A stretch of DNA of 64,000 bases from an uncultured Porphyromonadaceae bacterium (GTDB taxonomy: Bacteria > Bacteroidota > Bacteroidia > Bacteroidales > Muribaculaceae): the NCBI GenBank assembly GCA_947178215.1, contig CAMWXJ010000003.1:1-64000 (forward strand). The letters run 5' to 3'. The position numbers and the translations under genes are program-made. The notes beneath the pieces were generated by a model. That model was not told the DNA's origin. It did not search any database and saw only the letters and a list, made by a program, of their open reading frames with translations. Shown piece by piece: positions 34,492-43,774 of this stretch (positions are counted from its first letter, which is position 1; every line of letters begins with the position of its first letter).

Positions 34492-36963
34492 ATGAGACAA
34501 TTTATGATAGTCGCGGCAGCCGCAGCCGCTCTCGGAGCGTCGGCGCAGACTCCCGACACCCTGCGTGTTGAACGCATGGATATGAGCAACCCGCTCCCCC
34601 TTGTCGCACCGCTCATGATTGACACGGTCGACGTCAACGGCAAGAAATTTGACACGGCGACACTCATCGAGACCAACCGTCACGCGTCGCTCGGCTACGC
34701 CGGCCCCGTGGCGCGCGGTGAAGCGCTCCCCTCCGTGACCATGCCCTCGCTCCAACGCCTCACTTTCCGCGCCGACGTAAAGCGCTTCACAAAAGACGTA
34801 AGTGTTGTGGCCCCCGACGGTGCCAAGGTCTACATCAACGGCGCTCCCACCGACGCGAAGATGAATCTCAAACCCGGCTCCTACAAGGTGGAGGTCGACA
34901 TGGTCAACACCCCGTCGGCAACCGCCAAAGCCGACGTGGCCCTCGCCGTTCCAGCCGGGAGAGCCGCCAACATCAGCATACGCCCTTACTCCGACGCCGG
35001 CAAACGCATGCCCTCGCTCAACGATTTCAGCGACGGCACCCACGCTTCGGGCCTCAGCCTCTCACCCGACGGCCGATACCTTAGAGTCAACTACTCGACC
35101 GTAGCTCCCGGCGGCAGGAAGCACGACTATTTCAGCCGCACGTTCACAACCGCCGACGGCAAGCCCGCCGACGCGCTCACCCGCGACAACATGCGTTGGA
35201 TGCCCGTTTCCAATCTGCTCTGGGCCACCCGCACGGCCGACGACGGCACCCTGACGCTCTACACCGTCAATCCCGATACCAACACCGAGACCATTCTTGC
35301 CACCGGGCTCCCCGAGGGTAACATAACCATATCTCCGACCGAGAATTTCGCCATTCTCACCACTTACACCGAGGGCCCGGCCGAGGGCGACGTCTACCAG
35401 ATAATCGAGCCCGAGGACCGTCAGCCAGGCTGGCGCAACCGTGCCCGCCTGTGGCGCGTCGACTTCGCCACCGGAGCGGTGACGCCCGTCACCTACGGCT
35501 ATCGTCAGCTCTATCTCAACAATATTTCCAACGACGGCACAAAAATTCTCGTCACCACCCAGCACAACCGCTACGAGAAGCGCCCCACCACCCTGCGCGA
35601 CATCCTCTCTATCGACCTCGCCACTCTCAGCGCCGACACTATCGTTGCCGGCGACGGCTTCGTCGGAATGGCGCTTTTCTCGCCCGATGCAAGCAAGGTT
35701 CTTGTTAGCGGCACTCCCGAGTCGCTCGGCGGAATAGGCCTCGACCTCCCCGAAGGACGCACAGCATCGATGACAGAAAACGAACTCTTCATTATCGACG
35801 CAGCCGACAAGTCGGTCGACCCTATAACCAAGCATTTCAATCCGTCGGTGGAGAGCGCATCATGGAACGCCGCCGACGGCCGCATCTACTTCACCGCCGA
35901 GGATTACGACCGCAAGCCGCTCTTTGTCTACGACCCCGCCAAGCACACGTTCACCGACCTTACCTCCGACCGCGAGGATATGGTACAGAGCTATGCCCTC
36001 CCCGTCAAAGGCAACCTCGTGGCATGGCGCGGCGCGTCGGCCTCCAATTCCGAGCGCGTCTATGTGACCGACACCCGCAAAGGCTCGACACGGATGATTG
36101 ACTATCCGTCGGCCGACCGCCTCGCCGACGTCGCCCTCGGCGAAGTCAAGCCTTTTGAATATGTCACCTCACGCGGCGACACCATATACGCCCGCTACTA
36201 CCTCCCCGCCAACTTCGACCCCACCCGGAAATATCCGGTCATAGTCAATTACTACGGCGGCTGCTCCCCCACCGGACGCAACTTCGAGAGTCGCTATCCT
36301 CACCACCTCTATGCCGCACAGGGCTACGCCGTGCTCGTCATCAACCCGAGCGGCTGCACAGGCCGCGGCCAGGAATGGGCCTCACGACACGTCAACACCG
36401 CAGGCGAGGGTGTGGCGCAGGACATCATTGAGGGCACGCAGCAGTTCTGCCGCGCCAACGAATGGGCCGACTCCACCGCTCTCGGCTGCATAGGTGCCAG
36501 CTACGGCGGCTTCATGACGCAATATCTCCAGACCCAAACCCCGATGTTTGCCGCCGCGATAAGCCACGCAGGCATCAGCGACCACACTTCCTACTGGGGC
36601 GAAGGTTACTGGGGATACAGTTACAGCGAGGTTTCCATGGCCAACAGCTACCCCTGGACTCGCAAGGATATTTACGTTGACCGCAGCCCGCTCTACCTTG
36701 CCGATAAAATCAACACCCCGCTTCTCTTCCTCCACGGCGACAGCGACAACAATGTGCCGGTAGGCGAGAGCATACAGATGTTCACCGCCCTCAAAATCTT
36801 AGGCCGTCCGACCGCTTTCGTGGCCGTAGCCGACCAGGACCACCATATCCTTGACTACGACAAGCGCATCAAGTGGCAGGACACTATCTTCGCATGGTTT
36901 GAAAAATATCTCAAACACGATTCCACGTGGTGGGACACTCTCTATCCCCCCAAATCACTCTGA
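34492..36963 (+). CDS. secreted S9-family prolyl oligopeptidase / DPP IV-like peptidase
   Basis: An 823-residue exported serine peptidase. The signal peptide covers about 1-18 (ending LGASA). The middle is a beta-propeller domain (about 170-560). The C-terminal alpha/beta hydrolase domain contains the Ser nucleophile S670 in GASYGGFM, the acid D752 in HGDSDNNV and a His in DQDHHILD (784/785). This triad order is that of dipeptidyl peptidase IV and related enzymes that cut X-Pro or other dipeptides. It is likely periplasmic and used for peptide use. It follows ligA, but a functional link is not evident. Confidence 0.92.
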   Translation: MRQFMIVAAAAAALGASAQTPDTLRVERMDMSNPLPLVAPLMIDTVDVNGKKFDTATLIETNRHASLGYAGPVARGEALPSVTMPSLQRLTFRADVKRFTKDVSVVAPDGAKVYINGAPTDAKMNLKPGSYKVEVDMVNTPSATAKADVALAVPAGRAANISIRPYSDAGKRMPSLNDFSDGTHASGLSLSPDGRYLRVNYSTVAPGGRKHDYFSRTFTTADGKPADALTRDNMRWMPVSNLLWATRTADDGTLTLYTVNPDTNTETILATGLPEGNITISPTENFAILTTYTEGPAEGDVYQIIEPEDRQPGWRNRARLWRVDFATGAVTPVTYGYRQLYLNNISNDGTKILVTTQHNRYEKRPTTLRDILSIDLATLSADTIVAGDGFVGMALFSPDASKVLVSGTPESLGGIGLDLPEGRTASMTENELFIIDAADKSVDPITKHFNPSVESASWNAADGRIYFTAEDYDRKPLFVYDPAKHTFTDLTSDREDMVQSYALPVKGNLVAWRGASASNSERVYVTDTRKGSTRMIDYPSADRLADVALGEVKPFEYVTSRGDTIYARYYLPANFDPTRKYPVIVNYYGGCSPTGRNFESRYPHHLYAAQGYAVLVINPSGCTGRGQEWASRHVNTAGEGVAQDIIEGTQQFCRANEWADSTALGCIGASYGGFMTQYLQTQTPMFAAAISHAGISDHTSYWGEGYWGYSYSEVSMANSYPWTRKDIYVDRSPLYLADKINTPLLFLHGDSDNNVPVGESIQMFTALKILGRPTAFVAVADQDHHILDYDKRIKWQDTIFAWFEKYLKHDSTWWDTLYPPKSL

Positions 36964-36974
36964 TTCCACGCCTT

Positions 36975-37538
36975 ATGCATGATATGACAGAAGCAGTGTC
37001 GCTGACCGACCGCCAGTTTCACGACGCGCTCGACAGTTGCCGCGCCATATTTGCCGCCAAGCTCGCCGACTACGGGGCGAGCTGGCGCATCATGCGCCCC
37101 GCCTCAATCACTGACCAGATTTTCATCAAGGCCAAGCGCATACGTTCGCTCGAAACAAAGGGGTGCGCCATGATTGACGACGACGCCCTCAGCGAGTTCC
37201 GCGCTATCGTAAACTATGGCATCACCGGCCTGATACAGCTCGAACTCGGAGCCGCCGACAACACAGACATCACTGCCGACAAGGCGCTCGAACTCTACGA
37301 CAGCAACGCCGCCGGCGCCTACGAGCTTATGGTGCGCAAGAACCACGACTACGACGAGGCATGGCGCGGTATGAGAGTCAACTCCTACACCGACTTCATC
37401 CTCACAAAGCTCCAGCGCATAAAAGAGATTGAGGACCATGCAGGAGTGACACGCGTGAGCGAGGGCATCGACTCCAATTATCTAGACATCATCAACTATG
37501 CCACATTCGGCATAATCAAACTCACCGAAAACCAATGA
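36975..37538 (+). CDS. DUF1599-family protein
   Basis: A 187-residue soluble protein. Two start codons are possible (36975 and 36984); a more distal one at 36927 lies inside the peptidase gene and is rejected. Two similar halves are visible: CRAIFAAKLADYGASWRIMRPASITDQIFIKAKRIRSLE and YELMVRKNHDYDEAWRGMRVNSYTDFILTKLQRIKEIE. This indicates an internal duplication of a DUF1599 (nucleotide-modification-associated) unit. The biochemical function is not known. It overlaps the next gene by ATGA (37535-37538), so translation is coupled. Confidence 0.82.
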   Translation: MHDMTEAVSLTDRQFHDALDSCRAIFAAKLADYGASWRIMRPASITDQIFIKAKRIRSLETKGCAMIDDDALSEFRAIVNYGITGLIQLELGAADNTDITADKALELYDSNAAGAYELMVRKNHDYDEAWRGMRVNSYTDFILTKLQRIKEIEDHAGVTRVSEGIDSNYLDIINYATFGIIKLTENQ

Positions 37539-38869
37539 CACCCGACACCCGGAAGAAGCTCGTGAAGTGGGGCGTAGCCGCCGCACGTGTCGTCATCGGA
37601 GCCGTGTTCATCATATCGGGCCTGAGCAAAGGCATCGATCTGTGGGGCACCGTGTTCAAGATTGAGGACTACCTCCACGTGTGGGGGATGCACCAGCCCC
37701 GCACCATAGTGTTTATGGGCGCGTTGCTCCTCAGTGGCACCGAGTTTCTGCTCGGCGCGCTGCTACTTCTCGGCTGCTGCCGACGCTGGACGCCTATCTT
37801 TCTCACCGCAGTCATGGCGGTGATGCTGCCGCTGTCGCTCTACATCTATATCGCCAATCCGGTGAGCGACTGCGGCTGCTTCGGCGACTTCTGGGTAATA
37901 AGCAATGCCGCAACATTCTGGAAAAACGTCGTCATCACCGCCGGCGTCATCTTCCTGGTGTGCTTCAACCGGCGCCTCGCGCCCTGGTTCACCCCCTACG
38001 TGCAGTGGCTTGTCATCGCTCTTCTCACCGCCTATCTGCTCATAATCGGCCTTTACGGCTACAACATTCAGCCCATGGTCGACTTCCGCTCCTTCCCGGT
38101 CGGGGCGTCGCTACTCCCGTCCGACAATGACGAAGCGGCCGACAGCGACGACTCCGCCGCCATAACGTTTGTCTACGAAAAGAACGGCGAGCGGCGCGAA
38201 TTTACAATCGACAGCCTCCCCGATTCGACATGGACCTTTGTCGACAGCAACGTCAATACGTCGGGCATCGACACCGCCACCGAGCTCGTGGTCTACGACC
38301 GCGACGGCAACGAGGCCACCGACATCGCCATAAGCGACGAAGGCGAAGAGATGATTCTCGTCATCCCGCAACTCAACCGCGCAGAAGTGGCGTGGACCTA
38401 CTTCCTCAACGAGCTGAGCGACTACATGGCCAGCCGCGGCGGCATGATGGTGGCCCTTGTGGCGGGCGACGACGCCTCCGTAGACGCCTGGGATGACCTC
38501 TCGATGGCCTCCTATCCTATCTACACCGCTGAGTCGACTACACTCAAAGAGCTGGCGCGCGGCAACATGAGCCTCGTCTATGCCCGTGACGGCCGCGTGG
38601 TGTGGAAACGCAACATGGCGCTCATCGACACCTCCATGACCGACTCAATCAGCTTTGACAACGACGACCCGGCCACATTCGCCAACCATGGACGCGAATG
38701 GTTCCGCAACCTCACCGTACTGCTCCTCGCCGCCCTCGCGCTCCTGTATGCGCTCGACTCTACGGGGCGCCTCGTAAAATGGCGCATCAACCGCCGCAAG
38801 GCCGCTGCCCGCAGCCGCACCGACAAAGGCGCTGACAAGGACGACGACAAGCCGGAAAGCCAACCCTGA
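37535..38869 (+). CDS. DoxX/MauE-like integral membrane protein with periplasmic domain
   Basis: A 444-residue inner-membrane protein. The first ~180 residues hold four or five helices with the DoxX/MauE-like pattern (RVVIGAVFIISGLSKGIDLWGTVFKIEDYL, GTEFLLGALLLLG, NPVSDCGCFGDF). The CGC in the loop resembles the redox cysteines of MauE/DoxD relatives. A soluble extracytoplasmic domain of ~200 residues follows, then one C-terminal helix (about 390-412) and a charged tail. It is like the 'BT_3928 family' proteins found next to tpiA in Bacteroides. A role in thiol or redox balance of the envelope is possible but unproven. Confidence 0.75.
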   Translation: MTPDTRKKLVKWGVAAARVVIGAVFIISGLSKGIDLWGTVFKIEDYLHVWGMHQPRTIVFMGALLLSGTEFLLGALLLLGCCRRWTPIFLTAVMAVMLPLSLYIYIANPVSDCGCFGDFWVISNAATFWKNVVITAGVIFLVCFNRRLAPWFTPYVQWLVIALLTAYLLIIGLYGYNIQPMVDFRSFPVGASLLPSDNDEAADSDDSAAITFVYEKNGERREFTIDSLPDSTWTFVDSNVNTSGIDTATELVVYDRDGNEATDIAISDEGEEMILVIPQLNRAEVAWTYFLNELSDYMASRGGMMVALVAGDDASVDAWDDLSMASYPIYTAESTTLKELARGNMSLVYARDGRVVWKRNMALIDTSMTDSISFDNDDPATFANHGREWFRNLTVLLLAALALLYALDSTGRLVKWRINRRKAAARSRTDKGADKDDDKPESQP

Positions 38870-38921
38870 CGACCCGCTCCGTTATTTGGCTCCGCATTGC
38901 AGATATGTCACTATTTTTGAC

Positions 38922-38929
38922 TAATTTTG
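38922..38929 (+). promoter_or_regulatory. -7 box upstream of tpiA
   Basis: TAATTTTG (38922-38929) 57 bases before the tpiA ATG. A TTG at 38896-38898 is 23 bp upstream, slightly too far for the best spacing. Confidence 0.5.
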
Positions 38930-38986
38930 CAGCGGATGTAAACCCCGACAACGAAAACAACAATACTTCAATATAACAAAACTGAA

Positions 38987-39745
38987 ATGAGAAAGCATAT
39001 TGTAGCAGGCAACTGGAAGATGAACACCACGCTGCCTGAAGGCGTAGCTCTCGCCAAAGAAGTAAACGCAGCTCTCGCTGCCAAGGATGCAAACTGCGAC
39101 GTAATCATCTGCGTACCCTTCACACATCTCGCCACTATCGCCGGCGTGATTGACCAGAACAAGCTTGGCCTCGGTGCCGAGAACTGCGCCGACCACAAGA
39201 GCGGCGCCTACACCGGCGAAGTTTCCGCTCCTATGGTTGCCTCGACAGGTGCCACCTACGTTATCCTCGGCCACTCGGAGCGTCGCCAGTACTACGGCGA
39301 GACCTCCGAGACTCTCCGCGAAAAGGTAGCCCTCGCCCTCGAAAACGGCCTCACCCCCATTTTCTGCATCGGTGAGGTTCTCGCCGAGCGTGAAGCCGGC
39401 CAGCACTTCGAGGTTGTCAAGAAGCAGATTGAAGAGGGTCTCTTCAACCTCTCCGCCGAGGACTTCGGCAAAATCATCCTCGCCTACGAGCCCGTATGGG
39501 CTATCGGCACCGGCAAGACCGCTACCGACGACCAGGCCGAAGAGATTCACGCCTACATCCGCAGCGTCATTGCCGACAAGTACGGCAAGGAAGTGGCCGA
39601 AGAGACCTCTATCCTCTACGGCGGCAGCTGCAAGCCCTCCAACGCCAAGGCCCTCTTCGCCAAACCCAATGTTGACGGCGGCCTCATCGGCGGCGCTTCG
39701 CTCAAATGCGCCGACTTCATGGGCATCGTAGAAGCCTGGGACTAA
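38987..39745 (+). CDS. tpiA: triosephosphate isomerase
   Basis: Interconverts dihydroxyacetone phosphate and glyceraldehyde 3-phosphate in glycolysis; 252 residues, full length. The active-site residues are all visible: GNWKMN with K11, H96 in [12 protein letters not shown], and E168 in [11 protein letters not shown]. The C-terminal phosphate-binding [10 protein letters not shown] and GGLIGGASL motifs are intact. The codon use is typical of a highly expressed gene. It lies between the membrane-protein gene and the SPOR gene. Confidence 0.98.
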   Translation: MRKHIVAGNWKMNTTLPEGVALAKEVNAALAAKDANCDVIICVPFTHLATIAGVIDQNKLGLGAENCADHKSGAYTGEVSAPMVASTGATYVILGHSERRQYYGETSETLREKVALALENGLTPIFCIGEVLAEREAGQHFEVVKKQIEEGLFNLSAEDFGKIILAYEPVWAIGTGKTATDDQAEEIHAYIRSVIADKYGKEVAEETSILYGGSCKPSNAKALFAKPNVDGGLIGGASLKCADFMGIVEAWD

Positions 39746-39772
39746 TCCCCGGATAGCTTTTTCACCTGATTT

Positions 39773-39815
39773 TGCAGGCTGCATTGACGCAAATTGCGTA
39801 TCTTTGCAGCCTGCA
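39773..39815. promoter_or_regulatory. nested inverted repeats containing the SPOR-gene -7 box
   Basis: Outer arms TGCAGGCTGCA (39773-39783) and TGCAGCCTGCA (39805-39815) are exact reverse complements. Inside them, ACGCAA and TTGCGT (39787-39799) form a second dyad. A TATCTTTG -7 box occupies 39799-39806. The structure could end tpiA transcription and also control the start of the next unit. Confidence 0.5.
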
Positions 39816-39831
39816 ATTATTATATTCCCAC

Positions 39832-40320
39832 ATGAGCCACTACCGCCACCACATACTCTCGCTCGCCGCTGCCATGCTGCTCGGCATAGCATCCGCCATG
39901 GCCGACGTCAACACTATCGTCGACAATATCACTGCCGGCGGCCGCAACACAGTGGAGCAGCCTGAGGCCCTGACCCTGCTGCTCGTGCGCCGCGAGCTAC
40001 CCGCCGAGCCGGAGACACCCGGACTGTCGGGCGAGGCCGCCACGCGCCAGCGCACAGGCGGATACCGCGTACAGGTGTTCCTCGACAACAACCCCTCTAC
40101 CGCGAAGTCAACCGCCCGAAGCCGCGCCAACGCGATCAGCAGCCGATTCCCGGAGTTGCGCACTTACGTGACCTACAACTCCCCCTACTGGCGCCTGCGC
40201 GTAGGCGATTTCCGCACACAGGCCGAAGCTGCCGCCGCCGCCGAAGAGCTGCGTCAGGCTTTCCCCCGCTCGGCCAAGGAAATACGTGTAGTGCGCGACA
40301 ACATCAACAGTGTCAACTGA
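39832..40320 (+). CDS. exported SPOR-domain protein
   Basis: A 162-residue protein from the ATG at 39832, which sits 25 bases after the -7 box; an ATG at 39772 would precede the promoter and is rejected. A signal peptide covers about 1-24 (LSLAAAMLLGIASAMA). The C-terminal SPOR domain (about 82-160) reads GGYRVQVFLDNNPSTAKSTA...PYWRLRVGDFRTQAEAAAAAEELR. SPOR domains bind septal peptidoglycan lacking stem peptides, so a cell-division or cell-wall role is likely. Its end overlaps the folE start by 11 bases. Confidence 0.85.
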   Translation: MSHYRHHILSLAAAMLLGIASAMADVNTIVDNITAGGRNTVEQPEALTLLLVRRELPAEPETPGLSGEAATRQRTGGYRVQVFLDNNPSTAKSTARSRANAISSRFPELRTYVTYNSPYWRLRVGDFRTQAEAAAAAEELRQAFPRSAKEIRVVRDNINSVN

Positions 40321-40993
40321 TACATTTCCCGACCCTATCATATCTATCCGACAAATGAAACCGGCAAAACCAACAGCTCCCAACGGCGACTTCCCCGAAG
40401 CCGACGATGCCACCTCTGCCGCGACTATAAAAGAGATTGCCTCGCACGTTGAGGCCATCATAAACCTCCTCGGCGAAGACTGCACGCGCGAGGGCCTTGT
40501 CAAGACCCCGATGCGCGCGGCCCGCGCCCTCCACTTCCTCACCCGAGGCTACCGCCAGAACATTGATGAAGTGATCAACGGAGCCGTGTTCGCCACCGAA
40601 AGCAACGGCATGGTGAGCGTCGACGATATCGAGTTCTACTCCATGTGCGAGCACCACATCCTCCCCTTCTTCGGCACCATCTCGATAGGTTACATGCCTT
40701 CGGGCCACGTCCTCGGCATCAGTAAGCTCGGTCGCATAGTCGACTACCACGCCCGCAGGCTCCAGCTGCAAGAGCGCCTCACACGAAGCGTTGCCCAGGA
40801 AGTGGCGCGCGAAGCCGGCACCACTGATGTCATAGTCATGTGTCGCGCCGCCCACATGTGCATGCGCATGCGTGGAGTACAGAAAGAGCGCTCCGAGACC
40901 GTTACTGTCGAGACCCTGGGCCGCTTCGCTACCGACCCGTCTCTCCGGATGCAGTTTTTCGCCACAGCGCGCGGCGCCAATCTGCTCGGGTAG
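40310..40993 (+). CDS. folE: GTP cyclohydrolase I
   Basis: Converts GTP to 7,8-dihydroneopterin triphosphate, the first step of folate synthesis; 227 residues. The start at 40310 overlaps the SPOR gene; an inner ATG at 40355 would also leave the domain intact. Zinc ligands are conserved: C113 and H116 in SMCEHHILPF, and C184 in AAHMCMRMRGV. The GTP-site motifs REGLVKTPMRAARAL and SKLGRIVDYHARRLQLQERLT are present. It is the zinc-type FolE (IA), not the FolE2 form. Confidence 0.97.
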   Translation: MSTDTFPDPIISIRQMKPAKPTAPNGDFPEADDATSAATIKEIASHVEAIINLLGEDCTREGLVKTPMRAARALHFLTRGYRQNIDEVINGAVFATESNGMVSVDDIEFYSMCEHHILPFFGTISIGYMPSGHVLGISKLGRIVDYHARRLQLQERLTRSVAQEVAREAGTTDVIVMCRAAHMCMRMRGVQKERSETVTVETLGRFATDPSLRMQFFATARGANLLG

Positions 40994-41027
40994 TCACCCA
41001 CACCACCCCACTTTCACCTCTACCGTC

Positions 41028-42251
41028 ATGACAGCCACAGCCACACCCACCCCCGAGAACACACACAGCCGCCGCAGGCCGCCGCTACTTCTGCTTATAG
41101 CAATCGCAATCGCCGCCGGCATAGGCGCAGGCTACTGTTTCCCGGTGTGGCTCGCGCGCGTCTTCGTAACTGTCAATTCTCTGTTCAGCCAGTTTCTCGG
41201 CTTTATAATCCCGCTGCTGATCCTCGGTCTCGTGGCTCCCGCTATCGTCGAGATAGGCAACCGAGCAGGCAAGATGCTCGTATTTACCGTCCTGCTTGCC
41301 TACGGCGCCACTATCCTCGCCGGACTGTTCAGCTACTTCACCGGCTCGACGTTCTTTCCGTCACTTATCCCAGTCGACCGCTACATAGAGGCGGAGACTA
41401 ACTCCGTTGATCTCAGCCCATACTTCACAATCGAGATGACACCGCTCATGAGCGTCACATCGGCACTGGTGCTTGCTTTCACCCTCGGCCTGTGTGTGGC
41501 CCGCTTCGCTCCCCACCAGTCAGCACTGTGTGAGGTACTCACCGACTTCCGCACCGTCATAATCATGGTGATACGCAGCGTAATAGTGCCACTGCTACCG
41601 CTCTACATCTTCGGCATCTTCCTCACCATGACCCTCTCCGGCGAAGTAGGCGGCATGCTCGTAACCTTTATCAAAGTGATAGGGATAATATTCGTGATGC
41701 ACGTGGTACTTCTCGTGGCGCAATATCTCATCGGCGCTGCTATCGACCGCAAGAATCCGTTCAAGTGCCTTGCCACCATGATGCCGGCCTACTTCACCGC
41801 CCTCGGCACTGCATCGTCGGCGGCCACCATTCCGGTGACGCTGCGCCAGGCCAAGGTCATGGGCATAGACCCCGCCGTGGCCGACTTCACCGTGCCTCTC
41901 TGCGCCACGATACACATGTCGGGCTCTACAATGAAAATCACGGCCTGCGCCCTCGCGCTGATGATAGCCCACTCCATGCCCTACGACTTCCCTATGTTTG
42001 CCGGCTTCATCGCCATGCTCGGCATCACCATAGTGGCGGCTCCCGGCGTACCCGGCGGCGCTATCATGGCCTCGCTCGGTCTCTTGTCGTCGATGCTCGG
42101 ATTCAGCGAGGCCGACAACGCCCTCATGATAGCCCTATATGTGGCCATGGACAGCTTCGGCACTGCATGCAATGTGACCGGCGACGGCGCCCTCGCCCTC
42201 ATCGTCGACCGCTTCTTCGGCGGCCGCACGGCTCCGACAGAGAGCCGTTAA
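41028..42251 (+). CDS. dicarboxylate / amino acid:cation symporter (DAACS family)
   Basis: A 407-residue secondary transporter with about eight membrane helices plus hairpins. The start at 41028 (MTATATPTPENTHSRRR) is chosen because the open frame upstream lies over folE. Family motifs are visible: a serine-rich hairpin ALGTASSAATIPVTLRQAK, the ion-binding CATIHMSGSTMKITACA and the second hairpin GVPGGAIMASLGLLSSMLG. These belong to glutamate/aspartate/C4-dicarboxylate symporters. Aspartate uptake would fit the aspartate decarboxylase encoded 9 kb downstream, but the two are not in one operon. Confidence 0.92.
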   Translation: MTATATPTPENTHSRRRPPLLLLIAIAIAAGIGAGYCFPVWLARVFVTVNSLFSQFLGFIIPLLILGLVAPAIVEIGNRAGKMLVFTVLLAYGATILAGLFSYFTGSTFFPSLIPVDRYIEAETNSVDLSPYFTIEMTPLMSVTSALVLAFTLGLCVARFAPHQSALCEVLTDFRTVIIMVIRSVIVPLLPLYIFGIFLTMTLSGEVGGMLVTFIKVIGIIFVMHVVLLVAQYLIGAAIDRKNPFKCLATMMPAYFTALGTASSAATIPVTLRQAKVMGIDPAVADFTVPLCATIHMSGSTMKITACALALMIAHSMPYDFPMFAGFIAMLGITIVAAPGVPGGAIMASLGLLSSMLGFSEADNALMIALYVAMDSFGTACNVTGDGALALIVDRFFGGRTAPTESR

Positions 42252-42299
42252 CCCCACACCTAATTTTTTCCGTCAACAGCCGTAACCGTACGCCCGGGG

Positions 42300-42333
42300 T
42301 GTACGGAATCGTAAAAGCGTCCGTTTTCGTACA
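42300..42333. promoter_or_regulatory. two dyads upstream of exporter locus 2 (putative activator sites)
   Basis: Site one is TGTACG-GAAT-CGTAAA (42300-42315). Site two is CGTCCG-TTTT-CGTACA (42318-42333). Their centres are 18 bp apart and lie about 97 and 79 bp before the predicted sigma-54 transcription start. The first 14 bases are identical to the perfect dyad at 13065 before locus 1. They are good candidates for enhancer sites of the NtrC-type regulator encoded at 48612. Confidence 0.6.
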
Positions 42334-42377
42334 TCCGCCTGAATTGCTAATCCGATGATTACCAACGATTGGCACGA

Positions 42378-42394
42378 TTGGCACGACATTTGCA
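42378..42394 (+). promoter_or_regulatory. sigma-54 promoter of exporter locus 2
   Basis: TTGGCACG-ACAT-TTGCA matches the sigma-54 consensus, with GG at 42380-42381 and GC at 42392-42393 separated by exactly ten bases. A second partial -24 copy (TTGGCACG at 42369-42376) lacks a matching -12. The predicted start is near 42405, about 66 bases before the first gene. A gene for a GAFTGA-bearing activator lies in the same locus. Confidence 0.85.
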
Positions 42395-42470
42395 ATTATT
42401 ATTTGTGCGACACCATGCGTGTGCCATGCATCTCCACTCCCTTAAAAAAACATCATCACTATACCATTAT

Positions 42471-43718
42471 ATGGACAGAGAAATATCCAAGACTTTTCTA
42501 CTCCGGCAGAAACGCAAGCGCATCATAAGAGCCGTAGCGATCTGCGTGGCGGCGGTTATCGTCATAGTCCTCGCCATAACACTCATGCGCACCGGCGTGA
42601 AGGCCTCCGACCTCCGACTCAGCACCGCCGAAAGGGGCACTATCGAGACTTCGGTCAGCGCGACAGGCCGTGTGGCTCCGGCTTTCGAGGAAATAATCAA
42701 CTCGCCTATCACCACCAAGATTGTCGAAGTTTACAGCAAAGCCGGCGACAGTGTAGCCGAGGGTACTCCCCTGCTGCGCCTCGACCTCCAATCGGCCGAG
42801 ACCGAAGTCAACAAGATGAACGACGAAGGCCGCATGAAGCGTCTCGACTACGAGAAGCTCAAACTCAACAACAGTACCTACCTGACCAACCTCGAAATGC
42901 AGATACGTGTCAAAGAGATGTCGGTCAACCGTCTCGCCACCGAAGTGCTCAACGAGCAGCGCCTCGACAGCCTCGGCTCAGGCACCGGCGACAAGGTGCG
43001 TGAAGCGCGACTGGCCTACGAGACAAGCCGCCTGGAACTCGAACAGCTACGCAAGCAGTTTGTCAACGAACGCAGCGTGCGTCAGGCCGACGAGAAAATG
43101 AAAGAGCTCGAACTGTCAATCTTCGACCGCAATCTCGCCGAGACGATGCGCACGTTTGAGGACGCGAAGATTAAGTCTCCCCGCCGTGCCACACTAACAT
43201 ATATCAACGACCACATAGGCCACCAGATTAACCAGGGCGAGCGCGTGGCGGTGATAGCCGACCTCAGCCACTTTAAAATCAACGGCGAGATAGCCGACAC
43301 CTACGGCGAGCGTGTAGCCATCGGCGCACCTGCCGTGGTACGCATAGGAAAGGAATCGCTACGCGGCACTATCAGCAATGTCACCCCGCTCTCCAACAAC
43401 GGCGTAATAGCCTTTACCATAGAGCTTGAACAAGACGACTATCCAAGGTTACGCTCCGGCTTGAAGACCGACGTCTACGTGATGTGCGACGTCCACGACG
43501 ACGTGATACGAATCGCCAACGGTCCCTACTACCGCGGCCCGGGCATCTACGACCTGTTCGTCCGCACCTCTGACAGCGATGTCGAGAAACGCAAGGTAAA
43601 GCTCGGCGACAGCAACTACGAGTTTGTAGAAGTGCTCGAAGGAGTCAAACCTGGCGAAGAGGTAGTCACCGCCGACATGAGCGAATACCGCGACAAAAAT
43701 CGCCTCAAACTCCGCTGA
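42471..43718 (+). CDS. HlyD/MacA-type periplasmic adaptor (exporter locus 2)
   Basis: A 415-residue membrane-fusion protein. The ATG at 42471 gives MDREISKTFLLRQKRK, matching the start of the paralogue at 13152; an upstream ATG at 42369 would sit on the sigma-54 promoter and is rejected. One N-terminal helix at about 21-38 is followed by a lipoyl-like half (TKIVEVYSKAGDSVAEGTPLLRLD), a coiled-coil region (about 110-220) and a second lipoyl-like half. The C-terminal beta domain ends DMSEYRDKNRLKLR. It should join the two permeases to the TolC-type channel encoded in the same unit. Confidence 0.9.
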   Translation: MDREISKTFLLRQKRKRIIRAVAICVAAVIVIVLAITLMRTGVKASDLRLSTAERGTIETSVSATGRVAPAFEEIINSPITTKIVEVYSKAGDSVAEGTPLLRLDLQSAETEVNKMNDEGRMKRLDYEKLKLNNSTYLTNLEMQIRVKEMSVNRLATEVLNEQRLDSLGSGTGDKVREARLAYETSRLELEQLRKQFVNERSVRQADEKMKELELSIFDRNLAETMRTFEDAKIKSPRRATLTYINDHIGHQINQGERVAVIADLSHFKINGEIADTYGERVAIGAPAVVRIGKESLRGTISNVTPLSNNGVIAFTIELEQDDYPRLRSGLKTDVYVMCDVHDDVIRIANGPYYRGPGIYDLFVRTSDSDVEKRKVKLGDSNYEFVEVLEGVKPGEEVVTADMSEYRDKNRLKLR

Positions 43719-43774
43719 ATTTCCATATCTCACTATCATAACATCACTCCCACTCCGCTTAAAACCCCACCATC

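Noticed and set aside
33967-35043. 358-codon minus-strand frame across the ligA/peptidase junction
   Set aside because: It overlaps two well-supported genes, lacks any domain and has a composition typical of shadow frames.
42369-42376. First TTGGCACG copy as a separate sigma-54 promoter
   Set aside because: No GC occurs at the -12 position for this copy; only the second copy at 42378 has correct spacing.
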